Notes: a model not told the origin generated them from the sequence alone. 64,000 nucleotides of DNA from Rhodopirellula halodulae (GCF_020966775.1 NZ_JAJKFV010000012.1:152748-216747); one strand, 5' to 3'. Counted from the first letter of the stretch, positions 28,045 through 39,384 are shown. Made by a program: numbers and translations.

Positions 28045-29972
28045 GTAGCTACGTTGATTGGTGATTCGTCTGTGGAACCTTCACTCGTCGATTGATTCTT
28101 CAATTCAATCTCTATCGGCCAAGTGAACGAAAAAGTCGTCCCCTTTCCAACGGAGGATCGCAACTGGATGTTGCCACCATAATGCTCGACGTGCTTCTTG
28201 GCGATGGCAAGTCCCATGCCGCTGCCCTCGGAAACGTCAGGAGCAACGCGTTGATACATTTGGAAGACTTTCTCGTGGAAGCGAGGATCGATACCGATCC
28301 CATTGTCCGCAACTTCCCATTTGTACCAATCGCCTTGTTTTTCACAACTGACATCAATTCGACCATTCTGGCCTTTGTCGTTGTACTTGACTGCGTTCGT
28401 GATCAAATTGAGCAGAACCTGTTTCAACGGCGTACGGACCGTGTCGAAGGTCGGTAGCTCTTCCCAATTGACCTGACAACCATCCGACGTATCCGCCATC
28501 TCAACGATGGAACTGACCAATTCTTCGCAATCCACGGTCTCGGGTTGGGCATCCACTCGGCCGACGCGGGAATAGTTCAGCAAATCGTCTAGCAAACATT
28601 CCATGCTTCGGACGCGCGATTGCATGTGCGTCAGATGCGATTGCGAGGCTTCGGGAAGGATGTCCTCGCAGTCTTCCTGTACCCAGCTTGCTAAATGTTG
28701 GATCCCTCGCAGTGGCGACTTCAAATCGTGAGAAGCAATGTACGCGAAGTTGTCCAATTCGCGGTTTGATTCCACCAATGCGTCCGCTTTCTTCGCCAAC
28801 TCCTCGCTCAATGACTCGGACCGTTCGAGCAACTGCTTCGTTTCTTGGTTCTTGTCGCTAAAGACGCGAGCCGCACTGATCATTTGGGCGATCTCATCGG
28901 TACGTTCACCGTCAGTCGCAATTGACATCGTCTCGCCAGCCGCCAAACGCCGGAACATGTCGGTCAAACGACCAATGGGACCAATCACCGCCATCGACAG
29001 ACTGGTGGCCAACAAGATGGCCAGCAAGACCGCACCAAATGCGGCGATCACAGCAATGATTCGAGAACGTTGGAACGATGCTTCACGGTTGCGTTGATTC
29101 AATACCTTCTGCTGCGAGACGTAGTCTTTCAACTTGGTGGACTGGTAGCTGAACTCAGCGATCTCGCCCGCCATCACGACGTTCGAATAAACCATGTAAC
29201 CGCGAGTCGCCTGAAACGCTCGAGTCCCGACGCGTTGAAATGCCTGCAAGCTGGCCAACACGTCGCCGATGATCTCTTGAACATCATCCTGCTGATTGGA
29301 TTCCATTTCTTGCAGCGTGCGACACAACTTACGTGACTTATCCAAGTTTGCCGCCGCAATGTCGAAGCTTGGCGTTTTCGGATTGTTGAAATACTCAAGC
29401 AATGCTCGGTGTGCCGACACGTAGGCTCCGCGAGCCCCACCGTGCACGACGATCTGTTGCTCATACTCCACAGGATCTTCCATAAAGTACGCACGCAAGC
29501 GATTGAATGCTTGCCGTGTTGTTTCCGCGACCTCAGGCAGCTCGACTTGTACCAATCGCGAACGAAGTTCACGTTCTTCCGCCGCCAGTTTTAGCTGTTC
29601 ATTCAGGACCTCCAAGTGCCCCTTCATTTGATCCAGCGTGTCTTGAACTCCGAGGTCATCGGCATTCACGTTCTCAATCTCATTCGTCAATTGACTCTGC
29701 AGGCTCAATGCAGCTCGATACTGAGACGCTGCACCGGTCAACAGGTATCGCTCGCTACGCGATTTCAGCTCCTGCACTTTGCGATCAATCGCTTCGATCG
29801 CGATCGAGGTATTCTCGGCACGTTGGTATTCTTCAAAGCCCTTCAAAAGTGCGGACTGTCCACTCACGCCAATCCACGTGCTCAACACACACAGCGCAAC
29901 GAAGCACGCACTCGCCAAGTAAATTCTTTGGCGGAGAGTTTGTCTTCCTAAGAGAGCAACCATGGCTTTCAT
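28041..29972 (-). CDS. Membrane sensor histidine kinase
   Basis: 643 aa. TM1 is at about residues 18-40 and TM2 at 304-327, framing a periplasmic helical domain of about 260 residues. A HAMP domain follows (about 328-380), then a coiled coil and the HisKA box NFAYIASHDLKSPLRGI with His415. The ATPase domain has NLITNAVKYND (N box), VADNGIGIDPRFHEKVF (G1/F) and GSGMGLAIAKKHVE (G2). The start ATG overlaps the stop of the upstream binding-protein gene as ATGA, and its own stop overlaps the response regulator start. The ligand may be presented by that binding protein (inference). Confidence 0.93.
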   Translation of the reverse strand: MKAMVALLGRQTLRQRIYLASACFVALCVLSTWIGVSGQSALLKGFEEYQRAENTSIAIEAIDRKVQELKSRSERYLLTGAASQYRAALSLQSQLTNEIENVNADDLGVQDTLDQMKGHLEVLNEQLKLAAEERELRSRLVQVELPEVAETTRQAFNRLRAYFMEDPVEYEQQIVVHGGARGAYVSAHRALLEYFNNPKTPSFDIAAANLDKSRKLCRTLQEMESNQQDDVQEIIGDVLASLQAFQRVGTRAFQATRGYMVYSNVVMAGEIAEFSYQSTKLKDYVSQQKVLNQRNREASFQRSRIIAVIAAFGAVLLAILLATSLSMAVIGPIGRLTDMFRRLAAGETMSIATDGERTDEIAQMISAARVFSDKNQETKQLLERSESLSEELAKKADALVESNRELDNFAYIASHDLKSPLRGIQHLASWVQEDCEDILPEASQSHLTHMQSRVRSMECLLDDLLNYSRVGRVDAQPETVDCEELVSSIVEMADTSDGCQVNWEELPTFDTVRTPLKQVLLNLITNAVKYNDKGQNGRIDVSCEKQGDWYKWEVADNGIGIDPRFHEKVFQMYQRVAPDVSEGSGMGLAIAKKHVEHYGGNIQLRSSVGKGTTFSFTWPIEIELKNQSTSEGSTDESPINVAT

Positions 29973-31255
29973 CCGGATAAAAACTCATTCCAGTGGCGCA
30001 GGCTGGTTTCGTACGTTTTCATCACCGTGTTCCAAACGGCAACGTTGCTGAATCGCTTGACGTAAGAACCGCCGTCACGTTGTTGCCCTTTGCGAACAAC
30101 CGTTTTCCCCGACGTGCCTTTCAAGTCCTCCGCCGCGGGCTTGCCTTGATACCAATAGTCCCACTCCGCTTCGCTCAGCTCTTCACGTGAGCGCTGCGGG
30201 TTGGAGATGTAGTATCCTTGGCGTGCAATGAAGGCGCCTGGCCAACCGGACAACCACCAATTCATGTATTCGTAAGCCGCGTCCTTCACCATGCCCGTCG
30301 TCCGCGACGAAAGGCACATGACACCGTGCCAAGCGCGGTAGCCTTCTTTGGGAGATGCGTAAACGCAATCGATCCCGCGTCCGGTCAAATCAAAAACCGC
30401 GGGTGAGAACATGCTTTCGATGACCGCTTCTCCGCGGCTCATCAAATCGACCGATGCCGGCACGCTGCTCCAAGTCCCACGAAAATGTCCTTTGCGTCGA
30501 TAGCGTTCCAAGATGCCGAAAAGCTTCTCGAGGTCTGATTCGGTCAGAGCACCGATGTCTTCGAATTCGGCCAATCCTTTTGCTTGGACGGCCAACGCCA
30601 AGTCGAACAATCCAATGGTGGGCTCGTTCACAATCGCAACCCGGCCTGCCCAACGTTCATCCAGCAACCAACCCCAGGATTCCGTTTCAAATGGCTCGCC
30701 TCGTGGAACCACCGCCGCGTCGTAACCAAACGAGTCGACATTGTGCACGTACGGAAGAAACGTCACGTGATCCGTTGCGGAGCCACCCAGCGATCCATCC
30801 GGCTGAATGAACAGCAATTTGTTCGGAGCATCGCCGGCACCGATCTTCGCCTTCGGCGTCAGCTTCCCGACTCGCGTGAGCGGATTGATTTCGTCCCAAT
30901 AGCGAATGCGATTGCGTTCGATCGGCTGAATGGCGCCGGCCTGCCACAACACTCGGATGCTGTTGGACCACTGCTCGTACAGATCAAACGTTTCGGGTCG
31001 GGTGGAAGCTTTGTGGAGCACCTCGGCACTTCCACCCGGACTGAATTCAAGTTTGATCCCAAGATCCGCTTCTGCCCGAACGCGTAAATCTTCCTGCAAC
31101 GTCACGTGTGTCCCCAACACCCGAACCGTTGGCTTGCTGGGAATATGAATCGTCGGCGTGGACAGATCGTTCGATCGAGCCACCTTGGGTGCACTCGCAA
31201 CCGACGCGGCAGAAGCCAGCGTCATGCCCAGCATATTGCGTCGATTGATTTTCAT
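29969..31255 (-). CDS. Extracellular solute-binding protein (PotD-like), sensor-linked
   Basis: Periplasmic binding protein of the spermidine/putrescine-binding type (bacterial extracellular solute-binding superfamily). The N-terminus MKINRRNMLGMTLASAASVASA carries a twin-arginine-like motif and hydrophobic region. The body has KPTVRVLGTHVTL, the WSNSIRVLW and WLLDERWAGRVAIVNEPT motifs and the C-terminal YEYMNWWLSGWPGAFIARQGYY seen in PotD-like proteins. 428 aa. No ABC permease or ATPase gene is adjacent; instead the stop overlaps the kinase gene. ATG 31255 is used because upstream codons precede the signal peptide. The ligand cannot be read. Confidence 0.88.
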   Translation of the reverse strand: MKINRRNMLGMTLASAASVASAPKVARSNDLSTPTIHIPSKPTVRVLGTHVTLQEDLRVRAEADLGIKLEFSPGGSAEVLHKASTRPETFDLYEQWSNSIRVLWQAGAIQPIERNRIRYWDEINPLTRVGKLTPKAKIGAGDAPNKLLFIQPDGSLGGSATDHVTFLPYVHNVDSFGYDAAVVPRGEPFETESWGWLLDERWAGRVAIVNEPTIGLFDLALAVQAKGLAEFEDIGALTESDLEKLFGILERYRRKGHFRGTWSSVPASVDLMSRGEAVIESMFSPAVFDLTGRGIDCVYASPKEGYRAWHGVMCLSSRTTGMVKDAAYEYMNWWLSGWPGAFIARQGYYISNPQRSREELSEAEWDYWYQGKPAAEDLKGTSGKTVVRKGQQRDGGSYVKRFSNVAVWNTVMKTYETSLRHWNEFLSG

Positions 31256-31744
31256 TGGATCGCGGATTGAAAGGAAAACGTCGATGTCGATCGCGATGGC
31301 GAGCGACTCTCCTTGCCCGAACCCTCCACATCGCAAACGTGAACCACACGCGAATCGTCTTCTTCGGCAACATCAACGATGGCCAATTGACCGGACCAAT
31401 TGATTCGCCACTTGAACGTCGTGCGAGACGCCCCAACTGTTGGAGGGTGTTGCACGGTGCGACGCCGAACGATTCGCTTCCTCATCAATATACGGCGCAA
31501 AAGAAAACGGGCGTTTGAAGCAGATCAAACGCCCGTCCCATGTGTCAACTGTTCAATGATCACTGTGCTCAAAACGATCCCACCCGCACTCAGCCGGGCA
31601 AGTCGTCCGAGACCTCTGAAGGGAGCGACTGCCCCGCTAACAGTGACGACCGATTCCAACCGAGCAACCCGACGCGAAAAGTGACGGGTTGGACTCGATC
31701 AGAAAAATTTTTCGCGAAAACGCATTTCTGCGTCTCGCCATGGA
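31256..31744. other. Intergenic region between rpsA and the sensor operon
   Basis: The 489 bp hold the rpsA terminator at 31500-31536 and presumably the promoter of the binding protein-kinase-regulator operon. No gene is convincing. Several short frames read through but lack homology-like content. Confidence 0.5.
31500..31536 (-). terminator. Rho-independent terminator of rpsA
   Basis: A perfect 12-bp stem ACGGGCGTTTGA/TCAAACGCCCGT with a 6-nt loop is followed on the minus strand by TTTTCTT. It lies about 210 nt after the rpsA stop and upstream of the binding-protein gene. Confidence 0.88.
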
Positions 31745-33541
<1,797 letters not shown>

Positions 33542-33823
33542 AAAAACGTTACCGATGGTGAAATCGTACCGATCGGGCTCCGGCACTGACCCGTCGATCC
33601 GTCACCTGGGTTGGTGGTGTGGATTGTGAAAAACAGCCGGAAATAGGCGGCGAAACGGACTTTTCGCGGCGCCTAGCCGAGAAGCCTACCAAAGTCGGAA
33701 TTTCGTCACAATGCGTTTGTTGGTCTGGACACCCCGCCGGCGATTGTTTTACAGGCGGCAAAGCGTGAGGCGTGACACGCGAAAGCTTGCGAACACATCG
33801 ACACCAACCCACCAGCAGACAAT

Positions 33824-34084
33824 ATGAACATGAACTTTTTCGATTGGCTCCGTGACGGCGTGCGTCAATCCGTGATCTTGGGCGTCAGCGACGCGGTCGA
33901 GCAAATCGGCACTCCCGAAGAAGGCTCGGAGATCAACCCTCAAGTCGCCGCCCTGCTGCAAGAGCCGACTTCGGGCAAGCGAGCCCTGCCCGCCAAACGA
34001 GGCACCCGCGCGACCGGACGCAAAGCCGCTCCGAAAAAACGCCTGGGCAAATCGCTGCAAGAGCTGAATCCACCAGCCAAGTAA
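33824..34084 (+). CDS. Small conserved hypothetical protein
   Basis: 86 aa. The N-terminal part is an amphipathic helix (MNFFDWLRDGVRQSVILGVSDAVEQIG), then a Gly/Pro-rich linker and a strongly basic tail (KRALPAKRGTRATGRKAAPKKRLGK). No signal peptide. The basic tail suggests nucleic-acid or membrane binding (inference). It stands alone between rpsA and a repeat cluster. Coding is supported by codon bias and the lack of a better frame. Family not recognised. Confidence 0.65.
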   Translation: MNMNFFDWLRDGVRQSVILGVSDAVEQIGTPEEGSEINPQVAALLQEPTSGKRALPAKRGTRATGRKAAPKKRLGKSLQELNPPAK

Positions 34085-34421
34085 TCGCCCGCAGCGAAAT
34101 CCACCAAGCAGTAGCGAAACTCGTCAAGAGTTTCGTCAGCCTGTCGCGAGGTAGCGAAACTAGTTGAGAGTTTCGTCCCGCCTGTCGAAAGGGTAGCGAA
34201 ACTCGTCTAGAGTTTTGTCCTGCATGCTGTGACGCCGAAAGTCTTGACGACTTTCGCTACGAATTGATTTTCGTCTCCATCGCCGAAGATCATCATCGCC
34301 AACACAAGTAGAGAAACTCGTCAAGAGTTTCTGCCCTCCGCCGAATCTCACCACCCGATTCCCTCGCACTCCACCGCAAACTCACCTCTCCCTGCGCGGC
34401 TCATGATAGGATGATGCATCC
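34085..34421. repeat. Cluster of five GTAG-led hairpins
   Basis: Copies lie at 34111-34136, 34151-34176, 34193-34218, 34235-34260 (inverted, ending CTAC) and 34308-34332. The plus copies have CGAAACTC/GAGTTTCG-type stems and loops close to GTCAA. The inverted one has CGAAAGTC/GACTTTCG: one base pair is exchanged on both sides, so the stem is kept. The rest of this gap shows no gene. Confidence 0.85.
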
Positions 34422-34439
34422 GGTTCTCACCCGAGAACC
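34422..34439. promoter_or_regulatory. Palindrome upstream of lacI-type gene, candidate operator
   Basis: GGTTCTC-ACCC-GAGAACC, a perfect 7-bp inverted repeat with a 4-nt centre, lies 39 bp before the start codon of the LacI-family gene. LacI regulators bind short palindromes and often control themselves. Function is inferred. Confidence 0.45.
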
Positions 34440-34477
34440 TGCCCACCATCCCCCCTGCAACAACGAGTCAACGACGG

Positions 34478-35479
34478 ATGCCGAAAGGACGGATCACGAT
34501 CCAAGACATCGCGGATCAAGCGGAAGTATCCAAGAGCACTGTTTCGCGAGTCCTCAACAGCCCCGCGATTGTCCAAGCCGACAAACGCGATCGCGTTCTG
34601 GCGACGATGGCGGAACTGGGTTACCAACCCAACCAAGTCGCTCGATCGCTGGCCGGCGGCCGCTCGATGACCATCGGCATCGTGACGCAGAATATCGGCA
34701 CGCCCTTCTATGATTCCGTTGTGCAAGGCGTCATGCAGGGGCTGAACGGCACCGGTTTTTCGCCGATCGTCGGCGACGCGATGCTCCAGCAGAACCTCTA
34801 CCTGGATGCCGCTCGAACGCTGCTCGGCCGAAACGTGGACGGTTTGGTCCTGATCGCGGGCGACATCCCCGCCGAAATGATCGACGAGCTGAACCAGCAA
34901 AAACCGACGCTGGTTGTCGGTCGCGAAATGCCGGGTTGGGACGGAGCCAACATCGCGACGAACAACTTTCAAATTGGCGCCAACGCGACGCAAACGTTGA
35001 TCGACCATGGCCACCAGAACATCGTTCACATCGCTGGCCCAAAAGACCATGTCGACGCGATCGGACGGCTGAACGGCTTTCGCCACGCGATGCAAGAAGC
35101 GGGGCTGCCGATCACCGACGACCATGTCATCTACGGCGACTTCCACGCTGACTCCGCCGCCGATGCAATCCAAACGCTTCAACACCGCGGCGTGGCGTAT
35201 TCGGCCATTTTCGCGGCCAACGATTTGATGGCGGTGGGAGCTCGCTACGCTCTTTACGAACGCGGGATCGATGTTCCTGAACAAATCTCCTTGATTGGGA
35301 TCGACGACCACCCGGAATCGAAGTGGATGATTCCGCCGCTGACCACGGTTCGCCAACCAGCGACCGAAATGGGTCAAGCCGCCGCGACGGCGATCATCGC
35401 GATGATTAACGACGAAAAACCGACGCTTCCGCAACTCGGCGGCGAGGTGGTGCTGCGGAAGTCGGTTCGCAGGGTTTAG
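34478..35479 (+). CDS. LacI family transcriptional regulator
   Basis: 333 aa. The N-terminal LacI helix-turn-helix is ITIQDIADQAEVSKSTVSRVLNSP with the hinge helix QVARSLAGGRS. The periplasmic-binding-like effector domain follows (TIGIVTQNIGTPFYDSVVQGVMQGL to ISLIGIDDHPESKWMIPPLTTVRQP). The effector is probably a sugar, but it cannot be told. No sugar operon is next to it on the same strand; the nearest sugar gene is nagB in the convergent minus-strand run. A perfect palindrome lies upstream. Confidence 0.94.
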   Translation: MPKGRITIQDIADQAEVSKSTVSRVLNSPAIVQADKRDRVLATMAELGYQPNQVARSLAGGRSMTIGIVTQNIGTPFYDSVVQGVMQGLNGTGFSPIVGDAMLQQNLYLDAARTLLGRNVDGLVLIAGDIPAEMIDELNQQKPTLVVGREMPGWDGANIATNNFQIGANATQTLIDHGHQNIVHIAGPKDHVDAIGRLNGFRHAMQEAGLPITDDHVIYGDFHADSAADAIQTLQHRGVAYSAIFAANDLMAVGARYALYERGIDVPEQISLIGIDDHPESKWMIPPLTTVRQPATEMGQAAATAIIAMINDEKPTLPQLGGEVVLRKSVRRV

Positions 35480-35495
35480 GTTGTTGGGGTGTCTT

Positions 35496-35647
35496 CTCGG
35501 TGGGGGACCACCGAGCTACGGGTTGGTCTGGGTAATCGATGTAGGCCACGTCTCACGTGGCGCCCCGGCCGATGCTTCGACAGAAGCGAGGCGTGAACTC
35601 TTTCGACCGACGAAGACAACGGTCTCGGTGGGGGACCACCGAGCTAC
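35496..35647. repeat. Three GTAG/CTAC hairpins between convergent genes
   Basis: Two nearly identical minus-orientation copies (35496-35519 and 35624-35647) have the stem CTCGGTGG/CCACCGAG and end in CTAC. One plus copy (35541-35561) has GTAG plus GCCACGT/ACGTGGC with loop CTC. They fill the gap between the LacI regulator and the DUF389 gene. Confidence 0.75.
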
Positions 35648-35659
35648 AGGTTGCGGCGT

Positions 35660-37153
35660 CTATCCAAACAACCATGTCTCCAGGTGCAGCATCCACACCA
35701 GTACCAGTAACAACAGCGTGACCAGCGAGACCGTCATGCGTGTCGCCCACTTGTGGCCGGATTCCACTCGCAACCCGCGTGCGTACAGCACGAACGACGT
35801 TCCGATCATGATCGTCAGCACATTCACGCAGACCAAAATCAACGGGCCGAACACCGGCCAGCCCTTCTCGGTCGACTCCCAGACGTTGAACGCGGCTTGC
35901 AATCCAGCCGTCGAAATGGGCGGCACCAGCGCCGCCGCGATCGCCGCTCCGGCCAGCGCCGACGACAAGTGACTTCGTGTCCTCGCATACGACGCGGCCA
36001 TCCCGCCAACCAATCCAACGCAAAAGTCCAACGGAGACGGATTGCAACGTCCCCACATTTCATCTGTCACGACCGGATGGTGAACCAAACGCACCAACCA
36101 GCCAAACAAGAAACTCGAGAAGAACGCCCCGGCAAAACCAAACGCGATCGTCAATAGCGAACGCTGAAACAACGGCCGGTTGCCGTGAGCCAGCGACAAA
36201 CCAGCTCCCATGATTGGCGTCATCAATGGTGCGATCAGCATCGCACCGATGATCACCGCCGCGGAATTTTGCAGCAAACCAAACGCGGCCAACATCGCCG
36301 CCGCGGAAATCAACCCGAGGAACTCTAAGTTCGGCTCGGATCCTTCCTCCAGCGATTGAGCCAACTCCAATCGAGCTTCACGCCCCATCGGCTCGGCGAC
36401 GTGACTGGCCCAATAGCGAACGCCAGCGAACAAGGACTGCTGCCAACTCTCTTTCCGGCTGACCAACGCCACCGAAGCATTGCTGGCTCCCGACAACAAC
36501 GCCCGAGCCACCTCATAGTGATTCTCCGTCGACGGCCGCGAACCAAACGCCACCCAAATCAAGTCCCCGGCATCACAGCGTTGGCGTTCCAATTCCAACC
36601 CACGACTCACCAATCCGCTGGTCTTCAAGCGGTCATCGTCACCAGCCTTCTCTGTCTTCTCAAATGCCGCTTCGACCCAAACATGGTCGAGTTGCAGGCC
36701 AGGCTCAACACCCAGCAAACGCCGCGAAATCCAACGAGTCGCCTTCATCGATGCATCATCCATCGAGAACACCTGACCGGCCGTTGTCGGTGGCGGACCT
36801 TTGCTGCTCAGCCAAACCGACTTCACCCCACAACGATCAAATAGTGACGCTTGAAAACGATCGTCGTCCACGTCGTCGATCATCAACAACAAACGCGAAT
36901 CCCAATCCGATATCTGTCGCGTGACGGCTTCGACATCGCTGTCCACCAACGCCACCTTGCCGGGCGTACCGCCAGAAGGCCTCTCACCCCAAAGCGACTG
37001 CAGCCCTTTGCCACAATGAGCCTCCAACGTTCGATGGTCCAAACCGAGAACCAAGATGTCGGCTCGCAGTTTCATCTGCTCGGCAAACTGACGCAGCCAC
37101 GGCAAGCCGTCCGCCAGTTGCTTTTGCGAACCGACCAACAGCGTCACGCTCAT
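35660..37153 (-). CDS. DUF389 membrane protein with UspA-like N-terminus
   Basis: 497 aa. Residues 1-250 look like two tandem alpha/beta (UspA-like) units ending with VALVSRKESWQQSLFAGV. The C-terminal membrane part has 5-6 helices: EFLGLISAAAMLAAFGLLQNSAAVIIGAMLIAPLMTPIMG, then FGFAGAFFSSFLFGWL, ALAGAAIAAALVPPIS and two more, matching DUF389. Function unknown. The start overlaps the nagB stop by ATGA, so the two are translationally coupled. Why a deaminase is tied to this membrane protein is not clear. Confidence 0.85.
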   Translation of the reverse strand: MSVTLLVGSQKQLADGLPWLRQFAEQMKLRADILVLGLDHRTLEAHCGKGLQSLWGERPSGGTPGKVALVDSDVEAVTRQISDWDSRLLLMIDDVDDDRFQASLFDRCGVKSVWLSSKGPPPTTAGQVFSMDDASMKATRWISRRLLGVEPGLQLDHVWVEAAFEKTEKAGDDDRLKTSGLVSRGLELERQRCDAGDLIWVAFGSRPSTENHYEVARALLSGASNASVALVSRKESWQQSLFAGVRYWASHVAEPMGREARLELAQSLEEGSEPNLEFLGLISAAAMLAAFGLLQNSAAVIIGAMLIAPLMTPIMGAGLSLAHGNRPLFQRSLLTIAFGFAGAFFSSFLFGWLVRLVHHPVVTDEMWGRCNPSPLDFCVGLVGGMAASYARTRSHLSSALAGAAIAAALVPPISTAGLQAAFNVWESTEKGWPVFGPLILVCVNVLTIMIGTSFVLYARGLRVESGHKWATRMTVSLVTLLLLVLVWMLHLETWLFG

Positions 37154-37905
37154 CGCGAGGACTCCAGTTCGCTAGCAGCGGCTTCGTCCAAGATGAAGGT
37201 CACATCCGGATGCCGCTGCAAAAACGATGCTGGCAAGTCCGGCGTCACCGGCCCGCCAACAGCCTGTTGAACTGCGTTCGCCTTGCCCGCCCCGGTTGCG
37301 ATCAACACAATCCGTTTGGCGTTCATGATGCTTCCGATGCCCATCGTCACGGCTTGCCGAGGCACCTCGTCCGGTGAATCGAAGTAGCGTGAATTGGCCT
37401 CAATCGTTGCCTCCGCCAACTCAACAATTCGCGTCACGCTATCGCCCGCAGACCCAGGCTCGTTAAACCCGATGTGCCCGTTGCTGCCCAAGCCCAAAAG
37501 CTGCCAATCAATCCCGCCGGCTTCGTCAACCAAGCATTCATAAGCCTCGCAAACCCGCGATCCGCTGTGGCCCCCAGCTTCGACCGCAGCCCCGTCCGGC
37601 AAATGAGTCTTTTCCAATCGCACGTCGGTCACATCGAAGAGATGCCGACGCATGTACGCGTGATAGCTCTGCGGATGCTCGGCCGACAAACCGACGTACT
37701 CATCCAAGTTGAATGTCGTGACTTGCGATAACGACAACGCTCCCGAACAAACACGCTCGGACAGAATCGCATAAGTTCGCTCGGGTGTTCCGCCCGTTGC
37801 CAACCCCAACACGGAAACGGGATTGAGCTGAACTTGATCCGCAATTAAATCCGCCACCCGCTGTGAGGCACTTTCGTGGTCCGGCATCACTTCCAAACGA
37901 ATCAA
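37150..37905 (-). CDS. nagB: Glucosamine-6-phosphate deaminase
   Basis: Converts glucosamine-6-phosphate to fructose-6-phosphate and ammonia. VLGLATGGTPERTYAIL is the phosphate loop. FNLDEYVGL and LLGLGSNGHIGFNEPGS carry the catalytic Asp and His. VTMGIGSIMNAKRIVLIATG matches the family. The start is TTG 37905: the sequence AGAAGGAG lies 7 nt upstream and the resulting 251 aa fits NagB. An in-frame ATG lies eight codons later (MPDHESAS), and the frame is open to 38028, which would overlap the HD gene. Its stop overlaps the DUF389 start. Confidence 0.93.
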   Translation of the reverse strand: MIRLEVMPDHESASQRVADLIADQVQLNPVSVLGLATGGTPERTYAILSERVCSGALSLSQVTTFNLDEYVGLSAEHPQSYHAYMRRHLFDVTDVRLEKTHLPDGAAVEAGGHSGSRVCEAYECLVDEAGGIDWQLLGLGSNGHIGFNEPGSAGDSVTRIVELAEATIEANSRYFDSPDEVPRQAVTMGIGSIMNAKRIVLIATGAGKANAVQQAVGGPVTPDLPASFLQRHPDVTFILDEAAASELESSR

Positions 37906-37966
37906 GTCCAATCTCCTTCTTGGGGCTGAACGATGAACGAGGCGATCACGCGGCAACGACCAGCAT

Positions 37967-39373
37967 TCATGCCCACTGACTTTCGGTCTCGCTGACCGCT
38001 TCCGCCAACCACCGACGCATGTTTTCATCCTTCTGTGGCAAGGCGTCTCGCACCCACTCTGGCACGAAGACGCGAACCCGTTTGACGTGGTTGTCGAACT
38101 GGCGGTTCGCTAGCACCGAAGCCACCGGCGAGACATCCCCCAGCGTCGCGACCTCGCCGGAACGCAGAACAATGTCGATGTTAATATCGACCTCCAACTT
38201 CACCGGCGGTGCATCAATCAACACCAACTCCGGTGCAACCGTTTGGTCAATGGACTTGCTGATCCGTTTCGCCAGCGGCTCCGAACAAGCCGCCAACCAC
38301 CAGTACGGCCGGCGAGCCAGCATGTGGTGCATGTCTCCGCCTGATTCCACATTGAACTCTGCCGCCCGCTTCAGCAGTCGACGTGTCGGACCAAACAGTC
38401 CGCTCACCAATTCTTGCACCGGCCCGCCGCGCCGCTCGGCAGCATCGTTCAGACGACTCACCCAAGCCGACTCGCTCAGGTCCATCCAATCGATGATCGA
38501 GATGACTTCGCTCTGCGCCTCTTTTCTGCTCAAGCTCTCGTCGACCTGCTGCAGTTCGTGAATCGCTCGCTGAAGCATCGCGGTGGCGGATCGCACCGCG
38601 TGGTGCCAATACACTTCGCTGAACATCACATAGCGTCCAAACACCATCATCTCGGCCGCCGTGCGTCCCTTTTCGTGGATCGCCAACTTTGGTCGACGCG
38701 GGTGACGAACCAGCGATGAAACAATCCGCATCGGATCAAAGTTTCGCCCGTAGGGCACGCCCGCGTGCAAGCTGTCACGTTGCAGGTAGTCGAGCTTGTC
38801 GACATCGATCGGCCCGCTCAGACAACTTGCGAAAAAGACCAGGGCTTCGGAGGCATTGGGATCGCCTGAGCTTTCGTACTTTTTCGGACAAAGGATCGCC
38901 ATCACATCGTCCGCATCGCACGACCAATCCGTTTCCAATGCCTCTGCGATCGGTCCGGACCGTAACATCGCGTCGACGCGTTCCTCATGCCGCGGCAAAT
39001 TCGTTTGAGCCATGTCCTCGATCGGGTGGCAAAACGGCCAATGCCCCGCATCATGGACCAACGCCGCGACCAGAAACGCCTCCACAAATCGATTTTCGCG
39101 AGCGACATCGACCTGGTCCGTGGGTGCCTCGGACAATTGCCGCAGGAACTGCAACGCCCACGCGTAGACACCGAGAGAATGCTCCAACCGGCTGTGCGTC
39201 GCACCGGGATAGACCATCGACACCAATCCGAGCTGACTGATCGACGCCAGGCGTCTCATGGGAGCCGTGTCAATCAACCGCTGGACACGATCCGTGACCG
39301 GCACATCCATCGCCGGAGGAATCCGCAACCGCGAAATCGCCCGATCCGCCGATTGAAGCTCAGGAATCCCCAT
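37967..39373 (-). CDS. HD-domain phosphohydrolase (dGTPase-like)
   Basis: Metal-dependent phosphohydrolase of the HD superfamily, close in form to SAMHD1/dGTPase-like proteins. Motifs are GATHSRLEHSLGVYAWAL, the HD pair AALVHDAGHWPFCHPIE and the distal Asp region PIDVDKLDYLQRDSLHAGV. RMVSSL.. and FGRYVMFSEVYWHHAVR follow. ATG 39373 starts just after the stop of the upstream gene (39385) and gives 468 aa. The frame is open to 39511 with a Gly-rich, unlikely N-terminus, so the shorter start is preferred. Substrate unknown. Confidence 0.88.
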   Translation of the reverse strand: MGIPELQSADRAISRLRIPPAMDVPVTDRVQRLIDTAPMRRLASISQLGLVSMVYPGATHSRLEHSLGVYAWALQFLRQLSEAPTDQVDVARENRFVEAFLVAALVHDAGHWPFCHPIEDMAQTNLPRHEERVDAMLRSGPIAEALETDWSCDADDVMAILCPKKYESSGDPNASEALVFFASCLSGPIDVDKLDYLQRDSLHAGVPYGRNFDPMRIVSSLVRHPRRPKLAIHEKGRTAAEMMVFGRYVMFSEVYWHHAVRSATAMLQRAIHELQQVDESLSRKEAQSEVISIIDWMDLSESAWVSRLNDAAERRGGPVQELVSGLFGPTRRLLKRAAEFNVESGGDMHHMLARRPYWWLAACSEPLAKRISKSIDQTVAPELVLIDAPPVKLEVDINIDIVLRSGEVATLGDVSPVASVLANRQFDNHVKRVRVFVPEWVRDALPQKDENMRRWLAEAVSETESQWA

Positions 39374-39384
39374 CCCCCAACCGC

